Source: Paraburkholderia sacchari (GTDB lineage Bacteria > Pseudomonadota > Gammaproteobacteria > Burkholderiales > Burkholderiaceae). Taken from it: 64,000 bases of DNA. The notes below the pieces were generated by a model that saw nothing but the letters and a program-made list of their open reading frames with translations, was not told the origin of the DNA and made no database searches. The DNA is taken from positions 67,745 through 131,744 of the forward strand of contig NZ_JTDB02000007.1 in the NCBI RefSeq assembly GCF_000785435.2, in the 5' to 3' direction. This document shows, piece by piece, positions 1 through 8,196 of the stretch. The position numbers and the translations under genes are program-made. Numbering within the stretch: the stretch's first letter is position 1; every line of letters begins with the position of its first letter.

Positions 1-1
1 T

Positions 2-970
2 TCGTTTCGCGCCCAGGTGGATTTTCCCGGCGAGGAGTTCTATCTCTTCGTGCTCGAAGATTCAGCCACGGGCAAGCTCGTCGGCACCTCCAGCATCGTG
101 GCGGCGGCGGGCTATTCGGAGCCGTTCTACGCGTTTCGCAACGACGCGCTGATTCACGCCTCGCGCGAGCTGCACGTGAATCGCAAGATTCATGCGCTCA
201 CCATGTCGCACGAGCTCACGGGCAAGAGCCGGCTCGCGGGCTTCTATATCGAGCCCGCGCTGCGTGGCGATGCGGCCGCGCATCTGATGTCGCGCGCACG
301 CATGATGTACATCGCGATGAACCGCCGCCGCTTCACGCCCGAGGTTTTCTCGCTGCTGCTCGGCGTAACGGACGACGCGGGCGTCTCGCCGTTCTGGGAA
401 GCCGTGGGGCGCAAGTTCTTCGGACGCGATTTCAAGGACATCGAAATGGTTTCGGGCGGCCGCAGCCGCACCTTCATCGCCGAAGTGATGCCCGCGTACC
501 CGCTTTATGTGCCGCTGTTGCCCGAGGCCGCGCAGCGCGTGCTGGGCGAGCCGGACCCGAGCGCCTTGCTCGCCTACGAGATCCATCTGGAAGAGGGCTT
601 CGAGACGGACCGCTATGTCGATATCTTCGATGCGGGCCCGGTGATGACCGCGCAGGTGGACCGCACGTCGTCGGTCGAGGGCAACGAGACGCGCACGGTG
701 CGCGAGAGCGCCGGCGCGGCACAGGGCGCGAAGTATCTGGTCGCGAGCCAGCATGGCGGCGAGTTCCGCTGCGTGCTGGCGACGCTGCCTGAGGTGGCGG
801 AAGCAGCGGGGCGCGCGGGTCATGTCGCACACGCGCCGGCAGCCGCGCCGCTCGACGCGGCCACGCGCGCGGCGCTCAACGTGCAGGACGGCGAGGCGGT
901 GCGCTGCGCGCCGCTCTATCGCCACAGCGAAGACGACTCGATGGAACAACCGACTGGAGAAGCGCAATGA
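2..970 (+). CDS. aruF: Arginine N-succinyltransferase, alpha subunit (5' end cut by window)
   Basis: First step of the AST pathway: moves succinyl from succinyl-CoA to the alpha-amino group of arginine (or ornithine) in the cytoplasm. The reading frame is open from base 2, so the true start lies upstream; the in-frame GTG at 17 is internal. The protein shows family hallmarks such as TGKLVGTSSIVAAAG, FYAFRNDALIHAS and the FGRDFKDIEMVSGG block, and repeats the architecture of the next gene (e.g. VDIFDAGPV in both), as expected for the paired AruF/AruG subunits of Pseudomonas and Burkholderia. The stop overlaps the next start as ATGA, implying translational coupling. The C-terminal 60 residues are Ala-rich and poorly conserved. 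Confidence 0.93.
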   Translation, partial: SFRAQVDFPGEEFYLFVLEDSATGKLVGTSSIVAAAGYSEPFYAFRNDALIHASRELHVNRKIHALTMSHELTGKSRLAGFYIEPALRGDAAAHLMSRARMMYIAMNRRRFTPEVFSLLLGVTDDAGVSPFWEAVGRKFFGRDFKDIEMVSGGRSRTFIAEVMPAYPLYVPLLPEAAQRVLGEPDPSALLAYEIHLEEGFETDRYVDIFDAGPVMTAQVDRTSSVEGNETRTVRESAGAAQGAKYLVASQHGGEFRCVLATLPEVAEAAGRAGHVAHAPAAAPLDAATRAALNVQDGEAVRCAPLYRHSEDDSMEQPTGEAQ

Positions 971-2013
971 TCGTGGTACGCGTCGTGCAGACGGGCGATG
1001 TGGACGCGCTCGTCGCGCTTGCCCAGGAAACCGGCCCCGGCCTCACCACCTTCAAGCCCGACCGCGAGGCGCTCGCGGCACGCATCGAGCGCACGCGCCG
1101 CACGCTGGCTGGCGAGGCGGCGCAGAGCGAGGCGGGCTACTTCTTCGTGATGGAAGACACTGCGACCGGCGACGTGGCCGGCGTGTGCGGGATCGAAACC
1201 GCGGTGGGCCTGCAGCAGCCGTTCTACAACTATCGTGTGAGCACGGTCGTGCACGCGAGCCAGGACCTTGGCATCTGGACGCGCATGCGCGCGCTCAACA
1301 TCTCGCACGACCTCACGGGCTATGCCGAGGTGTGCTCGCTTTTCCTCTCGCCGCGTTATCGCACGGGCGGTATGGGCGGCTTGCTCTCGCGCTCGCGCTT
1401 CATGTTCATCGCGCAGTTCCGCGAGCGCTTTCCGGAGCGTCTGTGCGCCGAGTTGCGCGGCCACTTCGACGCGGATGGCACTTCGCCGTTCTGGCGCGCG
1501 GTCGGTTCGCACTTCTATCAAATCGACTTCAATGCCGCCGACTACCTGAGTTCGCATGGCCGCAAGGCATTTCTCGCCGAGCTGATGCCGCGCTTTCCGG
1601 TGTATGTCGAGCTGCTGCCCGAAGATGCGCAGGCCTGCGTGGGCCTCACGCACGCGGACACGGTGCCGGCGCGCCGCATGCTCGAAGCCGAAGGACTGCG
1701 CTACGAGAATCACGTCGATATCTTCGATGCGGGTCCCGTGCTCGAATGCCATACCGCCGACTTGCGCACGGTGCGCGAGAGCGTGGTGGTGCCGGTGCAT
1801 ATTGGTGGCACCGCGGGCGCGGCGCAGGCGGAGGAGGGCGTGCGCTCGCTCGTGTCGAACACGTCGCTGACCGACTTCCGCGTGGGCTTCGCTCCGGGTG
1901 TCGTGCGCGACGGCGCGTTCACGCTGAGCGCCGAGGAAGCGGCGGCGCTGAACGTCGCGCAAGGCGATCCGGTGCGCGTGCTGGGTGCGGCGCACAAGCC
2001 GAAACAAGGTTAA
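967..2013 (+). CDS. aruG: Arginine N-succinyltransferase, beta subunit
   Basis: 348 aa, the normal full length for an AstA-family subunit. It begins MIVVRVVQTGDVDALVALA, typical of the GNAT-like N-terminus, and carries the FYNYRVSTVVHAS, DLTGYAEVCSLFLSP and DGTSPFWRAVGSHF blocks of the family. It is the second subunit of the enzyme that makes N2-succinylarginine. The start codon lies in the ATGA overlap with aruF, so the choice is secure. Enterobacteria use a single AstA; the tandem duplicated arrangement here matches P. aeruginosa aruFG. Either symbol, astA or aruG, would be acceptable. Confidence 0.94.
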   Translation: MIVVRVVQTGDVDALVALAQETGPGLTTFKPDREALAARIERTRRTLAGEAAQSEAGYFFVMEDTATGDVAGVCGIETAVGLQQPFYNYRVSTVVHASQDLGIWTRMRALNISHDLTGYAEVCSLFLSPRYRTGGMGGLLSRSRFMFIAQFRERFPERLCAELRGHFDADGTSPFWRAVGSHFYQIDFNAADYLSSHGRKAFLAELMPRFPVYVELLPEDAQACVGLTHADTVPARRMLEAEGLRYENHVDIFDAGPVLECHTADLRTVRESVVVPVHIGGTAGAAQAEEGVRSLVSNTSLTDFRVGFAPGVVRDGAFTLSAEEAAALNVAQGDPVRVLGAAHKPKQG

Positions 2014-2055
2014 GGGCGGGGCTTGCGGAAGCCACGCTGAAAGATAAGGATGACC

Positions 2056-3519
2056 ATGAACGAGCTTTTCATCGATGGACAATGGTGCGCGGCTAGCGGC
2101 CCCGCATTCGTTTCGCGCAATCCGGGCACGAGCGAGACCGTGTGGAGCGGCAACGCCGCGAGCGCCGAGGACGTGGACCGCGCCGTGAGCGCGGCGCGCC
2201 GCGCGTTCGTCGAATGGTCGCAGACGCCGTTCGAGGCGCGCTGCGAGATCGTCAAGCGCTTCGCGGCGCTCGTCACCGAGCGCAAGGAGCAGCTCGCGCA
2301 GGCCATCGGCCGCGAGACCGGCAAGCCGCTTTGGGAGGCGCGCACCGAAGCCGCGTCGATGGCCGCCAAGGTCGCGATCTCGATCACGGCCTATGGCGAG
2401 CGCACCGGCGAAAAGCGCAGCGACATGGCCGACGGCGTGGCCGTGCTGCGCCATCGCCCGCACGGCGTGGTGGCCGTGTTCGGCCCGTATAACTTCCCCG
2501 GTCATTTGCCCAACGGGCACATCGTGCCGGCGCTGATCGCGGGCAACGCGGTCGTGTTCAAGCCCTCGGAGCTCGCGCCGGACGTTGCGCGCGCAACGGT
2601 TGAGATCTGGCGCGAAGCGGGGCTGCCCGCGGGCGTGATCAATCTCGTGCAGGGCGAGCGCGACACCGGCATCGCGTTGGCGAACCATCGCCAGATCGAC
2701 GGGCTGTTCTTCACGGGCAGCTCGGATACGGGCACGCTGCTGCATCGCCAGTTCGGCGGCCGCCCCGAGATCGTGCTCGCGCTGGAGATGGGCGGCAACA
2801 ACCCGCTCGTCGTCGCGCCCGTGGAAGACATCGACGCCGCCGTGCATCACGCGATCCAGTCGGCGTTTCTTTCGGCGGGGCAGCGCTGCACCTGCGCGCG
2901 CCGTATTCTCGTGCCCACCGGCGCGTTCGGCGATCGCTTCATCGAGCGCTTCGTCGAGGTGTCCTCGCGCATCGCGGTGGGCGAATACAACGCCGAGCCG
3001 CAGCCGTTCATGGGTGCGGTGATCTCGGCGCGCGCGGCAGCGAAGCTGGTCGACGCGCAGGCGAATCTGCTCGAGCGCGGCGCGAAGTCCCTGCTGCGCA
3101 TGGAGCAGCGCGACCCGTCGCTCGGCTTCGTCACGCCCGGCATTCTCGACGTGACGAATGTGGCCGATCTGCCCGACGAAGAGCACTTCGGGCCGCTCGC
3201 GCAAATCATCCGCTACGCCGGTTTCGACGACGCCATCGCGCAGGCCAACAACACGGCCTACGGCCTCTCGGCGGGCCTGCTCGCTGATGATGCGGCGCTC
3301 TGGCAGCGCTTCTCGCGCGAGATCCGCGCGGGCATCGTGAACTGGAACCGCCCGACCAACGGCGCGTCGAGCGGCGCGCCCTTCGGCGGCCCGGGCCGCT
3401 CGGGCAACCATCGTCCGAGCGCATTCTACGCCGCCGACTACTGCGCCTGGCCGATGGCTTCGGTCGAGAGCGCACAGCTGACCATGCCCGCGAGCGTCTC
3501 GCCGGGCCTTCAATTCTGA
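2056..3519 (+). CDS. astD: N-succinylglutamate 5-semialdehyde dehydrogenase
   Basis: NAD-dependent aldehyde dehydrogenase, 487 aa, fourth reaction of the AST pathway: succinylglutamate semialdehyde to succinylglutamate. ALDH signatures are visible: the PYNFPGHLPNGHIVPAL block, FTGSSDTG, LEMGGNNP with the general-base Glu, and GQRCTCARRI with the likely catalytic Cys near residue 278. I prefer the ATG at 2056 because AAGGA sits 5 nt upstream; an in-frame ATG at 2050 would add two residues. It lies 42 bp after aruG and 9 bp before astB in the same operon. Confidence 0.95.
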   Translation: MNELFIDGQWCAASGPAFVSRNPGTSETVWSGNAASAEDVDRAVSAARRAFVEWSQTPFEARCEIVKRFAALVTERKEQLAQAIGRETGKPLWEARTEAASMAAKVAISITAYGERTGEKRSDMADGVAVLRHRPHGVVAVFGPYNFPGHLPNGHIVPALIAGNAVVFKPSELAPDVARATVEIWREAGLPAGVINLVQGERDTGIALANHRQIDGLFFTGSSDTGTLLHRQFGGRPEIVLALEMGGNNPLVVAPVEDIDAAVHHAIQSAFLSAGQRCTCARRILVPTGAFGDRFIERFVEVSSRIAVGEYNAEPQPFMGAVISARAAAKLVDAQANLLERGAKSLLRMEQRDPSLGFVTPGILDVTNVADLPDEEHFGPLAQIIRYAGFDDAIAQANNTAYGLSAGLLADDAALWQRFSREIRAGIVNWNRPTNGASSGAPFGGPGRSGNHRPSAFYAADYCAWPMASVESAQLTMPASVSPGLQF

Positions 3520-3528
3520 GGATCGACG

Positions 3529-4893
3529 ATGACCCAACTCACTACGGCACTCACGGGTACCCTGGAGGCCAACTTCGACGGCCTCGTCGGTCCCACGCAC
3601 AACTACGCCGGGCTTTCGTTCGGCAACGTCGCTTCGCAGAACAACGAGAAGTCGGTTGCGAACCCGCGCGCCGCCGCGCAGCAGGGCCTGCGCAAGATGA
3701 AGCGCCTCGCCGATCTCGGCTTCGCGCAGGGCGTGCTGCCGCCGCAGGAGCGGCCCGCGATGCGCCTGTTGCGCGAACTCGGCTTCACGGGCAAGGACGC
3801 CGACGCCATCGCGCGCGCCGCGAAGGACGCGCCCGAACTGCTCGCGGCAGCAAGCTCGGCTTCCGCGATGTGGACCGCGAACGCGGCCACCGTGAGTCCT
3901 TCGGCGGACACCCCCGAGCGCCGCGTGCACTTCACGCCCGCGAACCTGTGCAGCAAGCTCCATCGCGCCATCGAGCACGAATCCACGCGCCGCACGCTCG
4001 GGACGATCTTCGCGAACCCGTCGCACTTCGTGGTGCACGACGCGCTGCCAGGCACGCCCGCGCTTGGCGACGAAGGCGCGGCGAACCACACGCGCTTTTG
4101 CGCGCAGTACGGCGAGCGCGGCGTGGAGTTCTTCGTTTATGGCCGCAGCGAGTACCGGCGCGGGCCGGAGCCCAAGCGCTTCCCGGCGCGCCAGACCTTC
4201 GAGGCGAGCCGCGCGATCGCGCAGCGCCACGGCCTCACCGAAGAGACCACGGTGTTCGCGCAGCAGCGCCCCGAGGTGATCGACGCCGGCGTGTTCCATA
4301 ACGACGTGATTGCCGTGGGCAACCGCAGCACGCTGTTTTGCCACGAGCAGGCATTCGTTGACCAGAACAACGTCTACGACGAACTGCGCAGGAAGCTCGG
4401 AGCGCACGGCGCACCGTTCGACGTAATCGAAGTGCCCGACGCGCAGGTGAGCGTGGCCGATGCCGTTTCGTCGTATCTGTTCAACAGCCAGCTTTTGAGC
4501 CGCGCCGACGGCAAACAGATTCTCGTCGTGCCGCAGGAATGTCGCGAAAATCCGCGCGTGGCGAACTATCTCGACGAGCTGGCCGCGAAGAGCGGCCCAA
4601 TCGACGAGGTGCTCGTCTTCGACCTGCGCGAGAGCATGAAGAACGGCGGCGGCCCCGCATGCCTGCGCCTGCGCGTGGTGCTGAGCGAGGCCGAGCGCAC
4701 AGCGGTCGCGCCGGGCGTGTGGATGAACGATGCGCTGTTCGCAAAGCTCGACGCGTGGATCGGCAAGCACTACCGCGACCGCCTCGCGCCCCAGGATCTC
4801 ACCGATCCGGCGCTGCTGGTGGAGTCGCGCACCGCGCTCGACGAACTCACGCAGATTCTCGGTCTGGGGTCGCTCTATGACTTCCAGCGCTGA
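3529..4893 (+). CDS. astB: N-succinylarginine dihydrolase
   Basis: 454 aa, second AST enzyme: hydrolyses N2-succinylarginine to succinylornithine, CO2 and two ammonia. The N-terminal NFDGLVGPTHNYAGLSFGN block is the family signature. Family members use a Cys-His-Glu triad; the likely nucleophile is Cys378 in GGPACLRLRVVLS, close to Cys365 of the E. coli enzyme. The SSYLFNSQLL and ECRENPRV blocks are also characteristic. The gene starts 9 bp after astD and overlaps astE by 17 bp. The first ten residues are variable, so a slightly later start is possible but no better ribosome site was seen. Confidence 0.95.
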   Translation: MTQLTTALTGTLEANFDGLVGPTHNYAGLSFGNVASQNNEKSVANPRAAAQQGLRKMKRLADLGFAQGVLPPQERPAMRLLRELGFTGKDADAIARAAKDAPELLAAASSASAMWTANAATVSPSADTPERRVHFTPANLCSKLHRAIEHESTRRTLGTIFANPSHFVVHDALPGTPALGDEGAANHTRFCAQYGERGVEFFVYGRSEYRRGPEPKRFPARQTFEASRAIAQRHGLTEETTVFAQQRPEVIDAGVFHNDVIAVGNRSTLFCHEQAFVDQNNVYDELRRKLGAHGAPFDVIEVPDAQVSVADAVSSYLFNSQLLSRADGKQILVVPQECRENPRVANYLDELAAKSGPIDEVLVFDLRESMKNGGGPACLRLRVVLSEAERTAVAPGVWMNDALFAKLDAWIGKHYRDRLAPQDLTDPALLVESRTALDELTQILGLGSLYDFQR

Positions 4894-5971
4894 GGCGCTC
4901 CGCTCGCCGCAGACGGCGAGCGCGGCCACGCCCGATTGCCTCGCAGATTTTCTGGCTGCGACGCTGGCAGGCGAGCGGCCTGCCAGCGCCGCCGAGGTGC
5001 AAGGCACCTGCGCGTATGGTGCGGTGCGCTGGCAATGGCTCGATGAGGGCGTGCTGCAACTCGAGCCGGTGCACACCGGCGGCGCGCGCGGCGAGCCGCT
5101 CAAGAGCGTGCTGCTCTCCGCAGGCGTGCACGGCGACGAGACCGCGCCCATCGAACTGCTTTCGCGAATGGTCGCCGATCTGGCAGCAGGCCATCTTGTG
5201 CTCGCGTGCCGTTTGCTGGTCGTGCTCGGCAACGTGGTCGCGATGCGCGCCGCCACGCGCTACGAAGACGACGACCTCAACCGCCTCTTCAGCGGCCGCC
5301 ACGCGCGCGTGCCGCAAAGCCGCGAGGCGCCGCGCGCCGTTGCGCTCGAAACGGCGGCGCAGCGCTTTTTTGTCGAAGCGTCCGATGCCTCCGGCGCGCG
5401 CTGGCACCTCGACCTGCACACGGCGATCCGCGCTTCCGCATTCGAGCAGTTCGCATTGCTGCCTTATACGGGCGACGCGCCCACGCGCGCGATGTTCGAC
5501 TGGCTCGCCGACGCGAATATCGCCGCGGTCCTGATCCACACGGAGAAGGGCGCGACGTACTCGTCATTTACCGCCGATGCTTGCGGCGCCATCGCATGCA
5601 CGCTCGAACTCGGCAAGGTACGGCCGTTCGGACAAAACGATCTCGCGCGCTTCGCGCAAGCGGACGCGGCCGTGCGCAGGCTCGTTTCGGGCGCACAGGC
5701 GACCCAGGACGCGCCGATGCCGCGCGTGTTCACGGTGATCGGCCAGATCACGAAGCAGAGCGACGCGTTCGCGCTGCACGTGGCCGCCGACGTGGCGAAC
5801 TTCACGCCGTTCGCGCGCGGCACGCTGCTCGCGGAGGACGGCGCGTATCGCTACGTCGTCGCGCGCGACGAAGAGCGCATCGTGTTTCCGAATCCCACCG
5901 TGAAGCCCGGCTTGCGCGCGGGCCTGCTGGTGGTCGACACGACCGCCGAAACCCTCGCTTCACTCACATGA
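4877..5971 (+). CDS. astE: Succinylglutamate desuccinylase
   Basis: 364 aa zinc-dependent hydrolase of the AstE/AspA family (M14-like fold), last AST step: succinylglutamate to succinate plus glutamate. The metal motif GVHGDETAP gives His85 and Glu88, and WHLDLHTAIR supplies the third ligand region. I start at the ATG at 4877, which overlaps the astB stop, because the open frame upstream of it is only the astB shadow. The next landmark is a strong terminator eight bases after the stop, so this is the last gene of the operon. astC (the aminotransferase) is not in the window and probably lies upstream. Confidence 0.93.
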   Translation: MTSSAEALRSPQTASAATPDCLADFLAATLAGERPASAAEVQGTCAYGAVRWQWLDEGVLQLEPVHTGGARGEPLKSVLLSAGVHGDETAPIELLSRMVADLAAGHLVLACRLLVVLGNVVAMRAATRYEDDDLNRLFSGRHARVPQSREAPRAVALETAAQRFFVEASDASGARWHLDLHTAIRASAFEQFALLPYTGDAPTRAMFDWLADANIAAVLIHTEKGATYSSFTADACGAIACTLELGKVRPFGQNDLARFAQADAAVRRLVSGAQATQDAPMPRVFTVIGQITKQSDAFALHVAADVANFTPFARGTLLAEDGAYRYVVARDEERIVFPNPTVKPGLRAGLLVVDTTAETLASLT

Positions 5972-5978
5972 ACCACGC

Positions 5979-6003
5979 GAAAACCCCGCCTGGCGGGGTT
6001 TTC
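5979..6003 (+). terminator. Intrinsic terminator of the AST operon
   Basis: Perfect stem built from AAAACCCCGCC and GGCGGGGTTTT separated by a T, ending in a short T run, eight bases after the astE stop. The arms are nearly symmetric (A-tract before, T-tract after), so it may work in both directions. Confidence 0.85.
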
Positions 6004-6135
6004 CGGCCGGCGGCGCGGGGCGCGGTATGAGCAAGGTACAATCGCGCCCTCGCGGTTGCTGGGGCGCGTCATAGACGATGCGCCGGTTTGAACCGCTTTG
6101 TTGGCGCAGCGATCCTGCGCCGAAGCGCGCCTCAT

Positions 6136-6158
6136 GACCTCTGAAGCAGACCTCTGAA
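6136..6158. repeat. Tandem GACCTCTGAA repeat upstream of the binding-protein gene
   Basis: The 10-nt word GACCTCTGAA occurs at 6136-6145 and 6149-6158, a 13-nt period, about 45 bp before the start of the following gene. A TACAAT hexamer that could serve as a -10 box lies upstream at 6037-6042. No regulator is assigned. Confidence 0.4.
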
Positions 6159-6202
6159 CAGACGCTTGAAGCGCGCTGCAATTCGACTGGAAAGAGACAC
6201 CG

Positions 6203-6997
6203 ATGAACATGAACTGGAACAAGCTGGCCGCCTTCACGCTGTGCGCGGCCTTCACCATGGCTGCGGGCGCAGCCCATGCCGCTGACCTCAAGGAAATCCG
6301 CTTTGGCGTCGAGGCGTCGTATGCGCCGTTCGAATCGAAGTCGCCGAGCGGCGAGCTGCAGGGCTTCGACATCGACGTGGGCAACGCCGTTTGCGCGAAG
6401 CTCAAGGTCAAGTGCGTGTGGGTGGAGAACTCGTTCGACGGCCTGATTCCGGCGCTGCAGGCGCGCAAGTTCAACGCCATCAACTCGGACATGACGATCA
6501 CGGATCAGCGCCGCCAGGCCATCGATTTCACCGATCCGATCTACGCGATTCCCAACCAGATGATCGCGAAGAAGGGCAGCCCGCTGCTGCCTACGCCCGA
6601 GTCGCTCAAAGGCAAGCACGTGGGCGTGCTCCAGGGCACGATCCAGGAGACTTACGCGAAGGCCAAGTGGTCGCCCGCGGGCGTCGACGTTGTGCCGTAT
6701 CAGACCCAGGACCAGATCTATGCCGACCTCGCCTCGGGCCGTCTGGATGCTGCTTTCCAGGACGCCGAAGCAGCGTCGAAGGGCTTCCTGAACAAGCCGC
6801 AGGGCGCGGGTTTCGCCTTCGCGGGACCGAAGATCGTCGACGCGAAGCTGCTCGGCGAAGGCGTCGGCTACGGCGTGCGCAAGAACGACGCGGCGCTGAA
6901 GGCCGCGCTCAATGGTGCGCTCAAGGAGCTCAAGGCTGACGGGACGATCGACAAGATCGCTGCGAAGTACTTCGACGTGAAGGTCGTGCTCAAGTAA
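6203..6997 (+). CDS. Periplasmic basic-amino-acid (Lys/Arg/Orn/His) ABC transporter binding protein
   Basis: 264 aa solute-binding protein of family 3 (ArgT/HisJ/AotJ group). A classical signal peptide ends after residue 26 (AAHA, then ADLKEIRFG). The mature part carries LQGFDIDVGNAVCAKLKVKC, the family-3 signature region, and NSDMTITDQRRQAIDFTDP. It is preceded by GGAAAGAGA a few bases before the ATG. No permease or ATPase gene adjoins it, so the rest of the transporter is elsewhere. Its place just after the AST operon suggests that it supplies arginine or ornithine to that pathway, as AotJ does beside aru genes in Pseudomonas. Substrate specificity is inferred from family and context only. 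Confidence 0.88.
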   Translation: MNMNWNKLAAFTLCAAFTMAAGAAHAADLKEIRFGVEASYAPFESKSPSGELQGFDIDVGNAVCAKLKVKCVWVENSFDGLIPALQARKFNAINSDMTITDQRRQAIDFTDPIYAIPNQMIAKKGSPLLPTPESLKGKHVGVLQGTIQETYAKAKWSPAGVDVVPYQTQDQIYADLASGRLDAAFQDAEAASKGFLNKPQGAGFAFAGPKIVDAKLLGEGVGYGVRKNDAALKAALNGALKELKADGTIDKIAAKYFDVKVVLK

Positions 6998-7026
6998 AAG
7001 GCGTTTTACGAGCGAGTTTCTTGTGG

Positions 7027-7061
7027 ATGCCGGCGAGGCTTTGCTTCGCCGGCATTTTTTG
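7027..7061 (+). terminator. Intrinsic terminator after the binding-protein gene
   Basis: ATGCCGGCGA (7027-7036) pairs perfectly with TCGCCGGCAT (7046-7055) around a 9-nt loop, followed by six T. It lies 30 nt after the stop codon. Confidence 0.9.
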
Positions 7062-7275
7062 TTTTGAAGCGTCGTCACGGTGCAGATCGCGCTCACCAAC
7101 TCACCAAGCCTGGAGTTGATGCAGCACAACTCCAGATGCACGCCTACGCGTTTCGACATAGGTTAGCACCCGGATTTTCCAGGCAAGATTTCCCTGGCTG
7201 GTCGCGATGGGGCAGTCGTCATATTCCAACCGAGACGATTCCTTGCGCCAGGCGGCAGATCAGGGCTGGTAAAAG
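7062..7275. other. Intergenic stretch with an 8-bp hairpin
   Basis: No convincing gene. The only structure seen is TGGAGTTG (7111-7118) facing CAACTCCA (7127-7134), a perfect 8-bp stem with an 8-nt loop and no T run. Base composition is lower in G+C than the flanking genes, consistent with the edge of an accessory module (the toxin-antitoxin pair that follows). Confidence 0.5.
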
Positions 7276-7296
7276 TATGCCCGTTTCGGGTATAGT
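7276..7296 (+). promoter_or_regulatory. Operator and -10 box of the toxin-antitoxin operon
   Basis: TATGCCCG (7276-7283) and CGGGTATA (7287-7294) form an inverted repeat matching at 7 of 8 positions around TTT. The right arm contains TATAGT (7291-7296), a good -10 hexamer 13 nt before the toxin ATG. A palindrome covering the promoter is the usual autoregulatory layout of such operons, so the XRE antitoxin probably binds here. The -35 box is weak. Confidence 0.6.
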
Positions 7297-7308
7297 CTGG
7301 AGATCGAG

Positions 7309-7692
7309 ATGAAGCGCGTTTTTAAACGGAGGGACTTTGCCCGGTGGCAAGCGGCCGAGAAGCTACCGGACGCAACCTTGTGCAAAGCAGTCCGGGAGAT
7401 GCGAAGCGGGTTGATCGACGCGGACCTCGGCGGCTTTCTCTACAAAATGAGAGTGGCCCGCCTCGGTTGCGGCAAGCGTGGTGGCTACCGTACGCTGCTG
7501 TCGGCACGGATCGGTAGTCGCTATGTGTTCCTGCACGGGTTCCCGAAAAGCGACAAGGCGAACATCACGCAGGACGAGAAAAATGGCTTGCAGTTCGCCG
7601 GCAAGGTGTTTCTGGAAATGCCAGAGCAAGCCCTGGCGAGGGCGCTGCAGGCTGGCGTGTTATTGGAGGTGCATTGTGAGCAAGATCATTGA
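7309..7692 (+). CDS. Type II toxin, RelE-like (PF06296-type)
   Basis: 127 aa, basic and compact. The core from MKRVFKRRDFARW through KAVREMRSGLIDADLGG to SRYVFLHGFPKSDKANI fits the RelE-like PF06296 group of toxins, which sit upstream of an XRE antitoxin and are predicted mRNA interferases. It is the promoter-proximal gene and its last 17 bases overlap the antitoxin start, so the two are co-translated. Typical family members are about 110 residues; this one has a slightly longer tail (QALARALQAGVLLEVHC). Toxicity itself is inferred from family and gene order. Confidence 0.85.
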   Translation: MKRVFKRRDFARWQAAEKLPDATLCKAVREMRSGLIDADLGGFLYKMRVARLGCGKRGGYRTLLSARIGSRYVFLHGFPKSDKANITQDEKNGLQFAGKVFLEMPEQALARALQAGVLLEVHCEQDH

Positions 7693-7978
7693 GTCTCTGC
7701 GCGACGACCTGGCCGCGCTGTATGAAGCCGGCGCGATCGACAAAGTCACGATGCGCGAGTTCGACGCGATTTGCCCGCCCCCGGTGCGTGAATTCAGCGC
7801 TGCCGACATCAAGCGCCTGCGTGAAGACCTGAAATTCAGCCAGCCGGTATTCGCGCTCCACTTGCATACGTCGGCTTCTACCGTGCGCAAGTGGGAACAA
7901 GGCCAGACCCATCCCACCGGACCGGCGCTCAAACTGCTCAACGTCATTGCCGACAAGGGCTTGCAGGCCATCATCTGA
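7676..7978 (+). CDS. XRE-type antitoxin / autorepressor
   Basis: 100 aa starting at GTG 7676 with GGAGGT five bases upstream, a strong ribosome site lying inside the toxin gene. The C-terminal half holds a helix-turn-helix (FSQPVFALHLHTSASTVRKW followed by EQGQTHPTGPALKLL) and the N-terminal half (SKIIESLRDDLAALYEAGAI) is the toxin-facing part in this family. It should neutralise the upstream RelE-like toxin and repress the operon at the palindrome at 7276. The open frame extends upstream, but that part overlaps the toxin in another frame and is not used. Confidence 0.86.
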   Translation: MSKIIESLRDDLAALYEAGAIDKVTMREFDAICPPPVREFSAADIKRLREDLKFSQPVFALHLHTSASTVRKWEQGQTHPTGPALKLLNVIADKGLQAII

Positions 7979-8196
7979 CCGCTTGCCCGGCCAGCGTCGA
8001 GGAGTCGCTTTTATTTCATCCGGCTTCGCGCTTCATATGCGCGCTGGATGGGCCCAGGCTAAAATCGCTCAAGAAAGAAAACGCCGCCGTGGCCTTGCTG
8101 GCTGCGCGCGAGCGGGTGGCAAGAACAAGCAAGAACACATCGCAAGAGACCATACGACCAGACGCCGCGTACAGCGTGGCGCTTCGCGGGGGACCC

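Noticed and set aside
916..5256. 1446-codon open frame on the minus strand across the ast operon
   Set aside because: It is antisense to four well-supported ast genes, is Arg/His/Ala-rich with no domain, and arises from G/C third-position bias.
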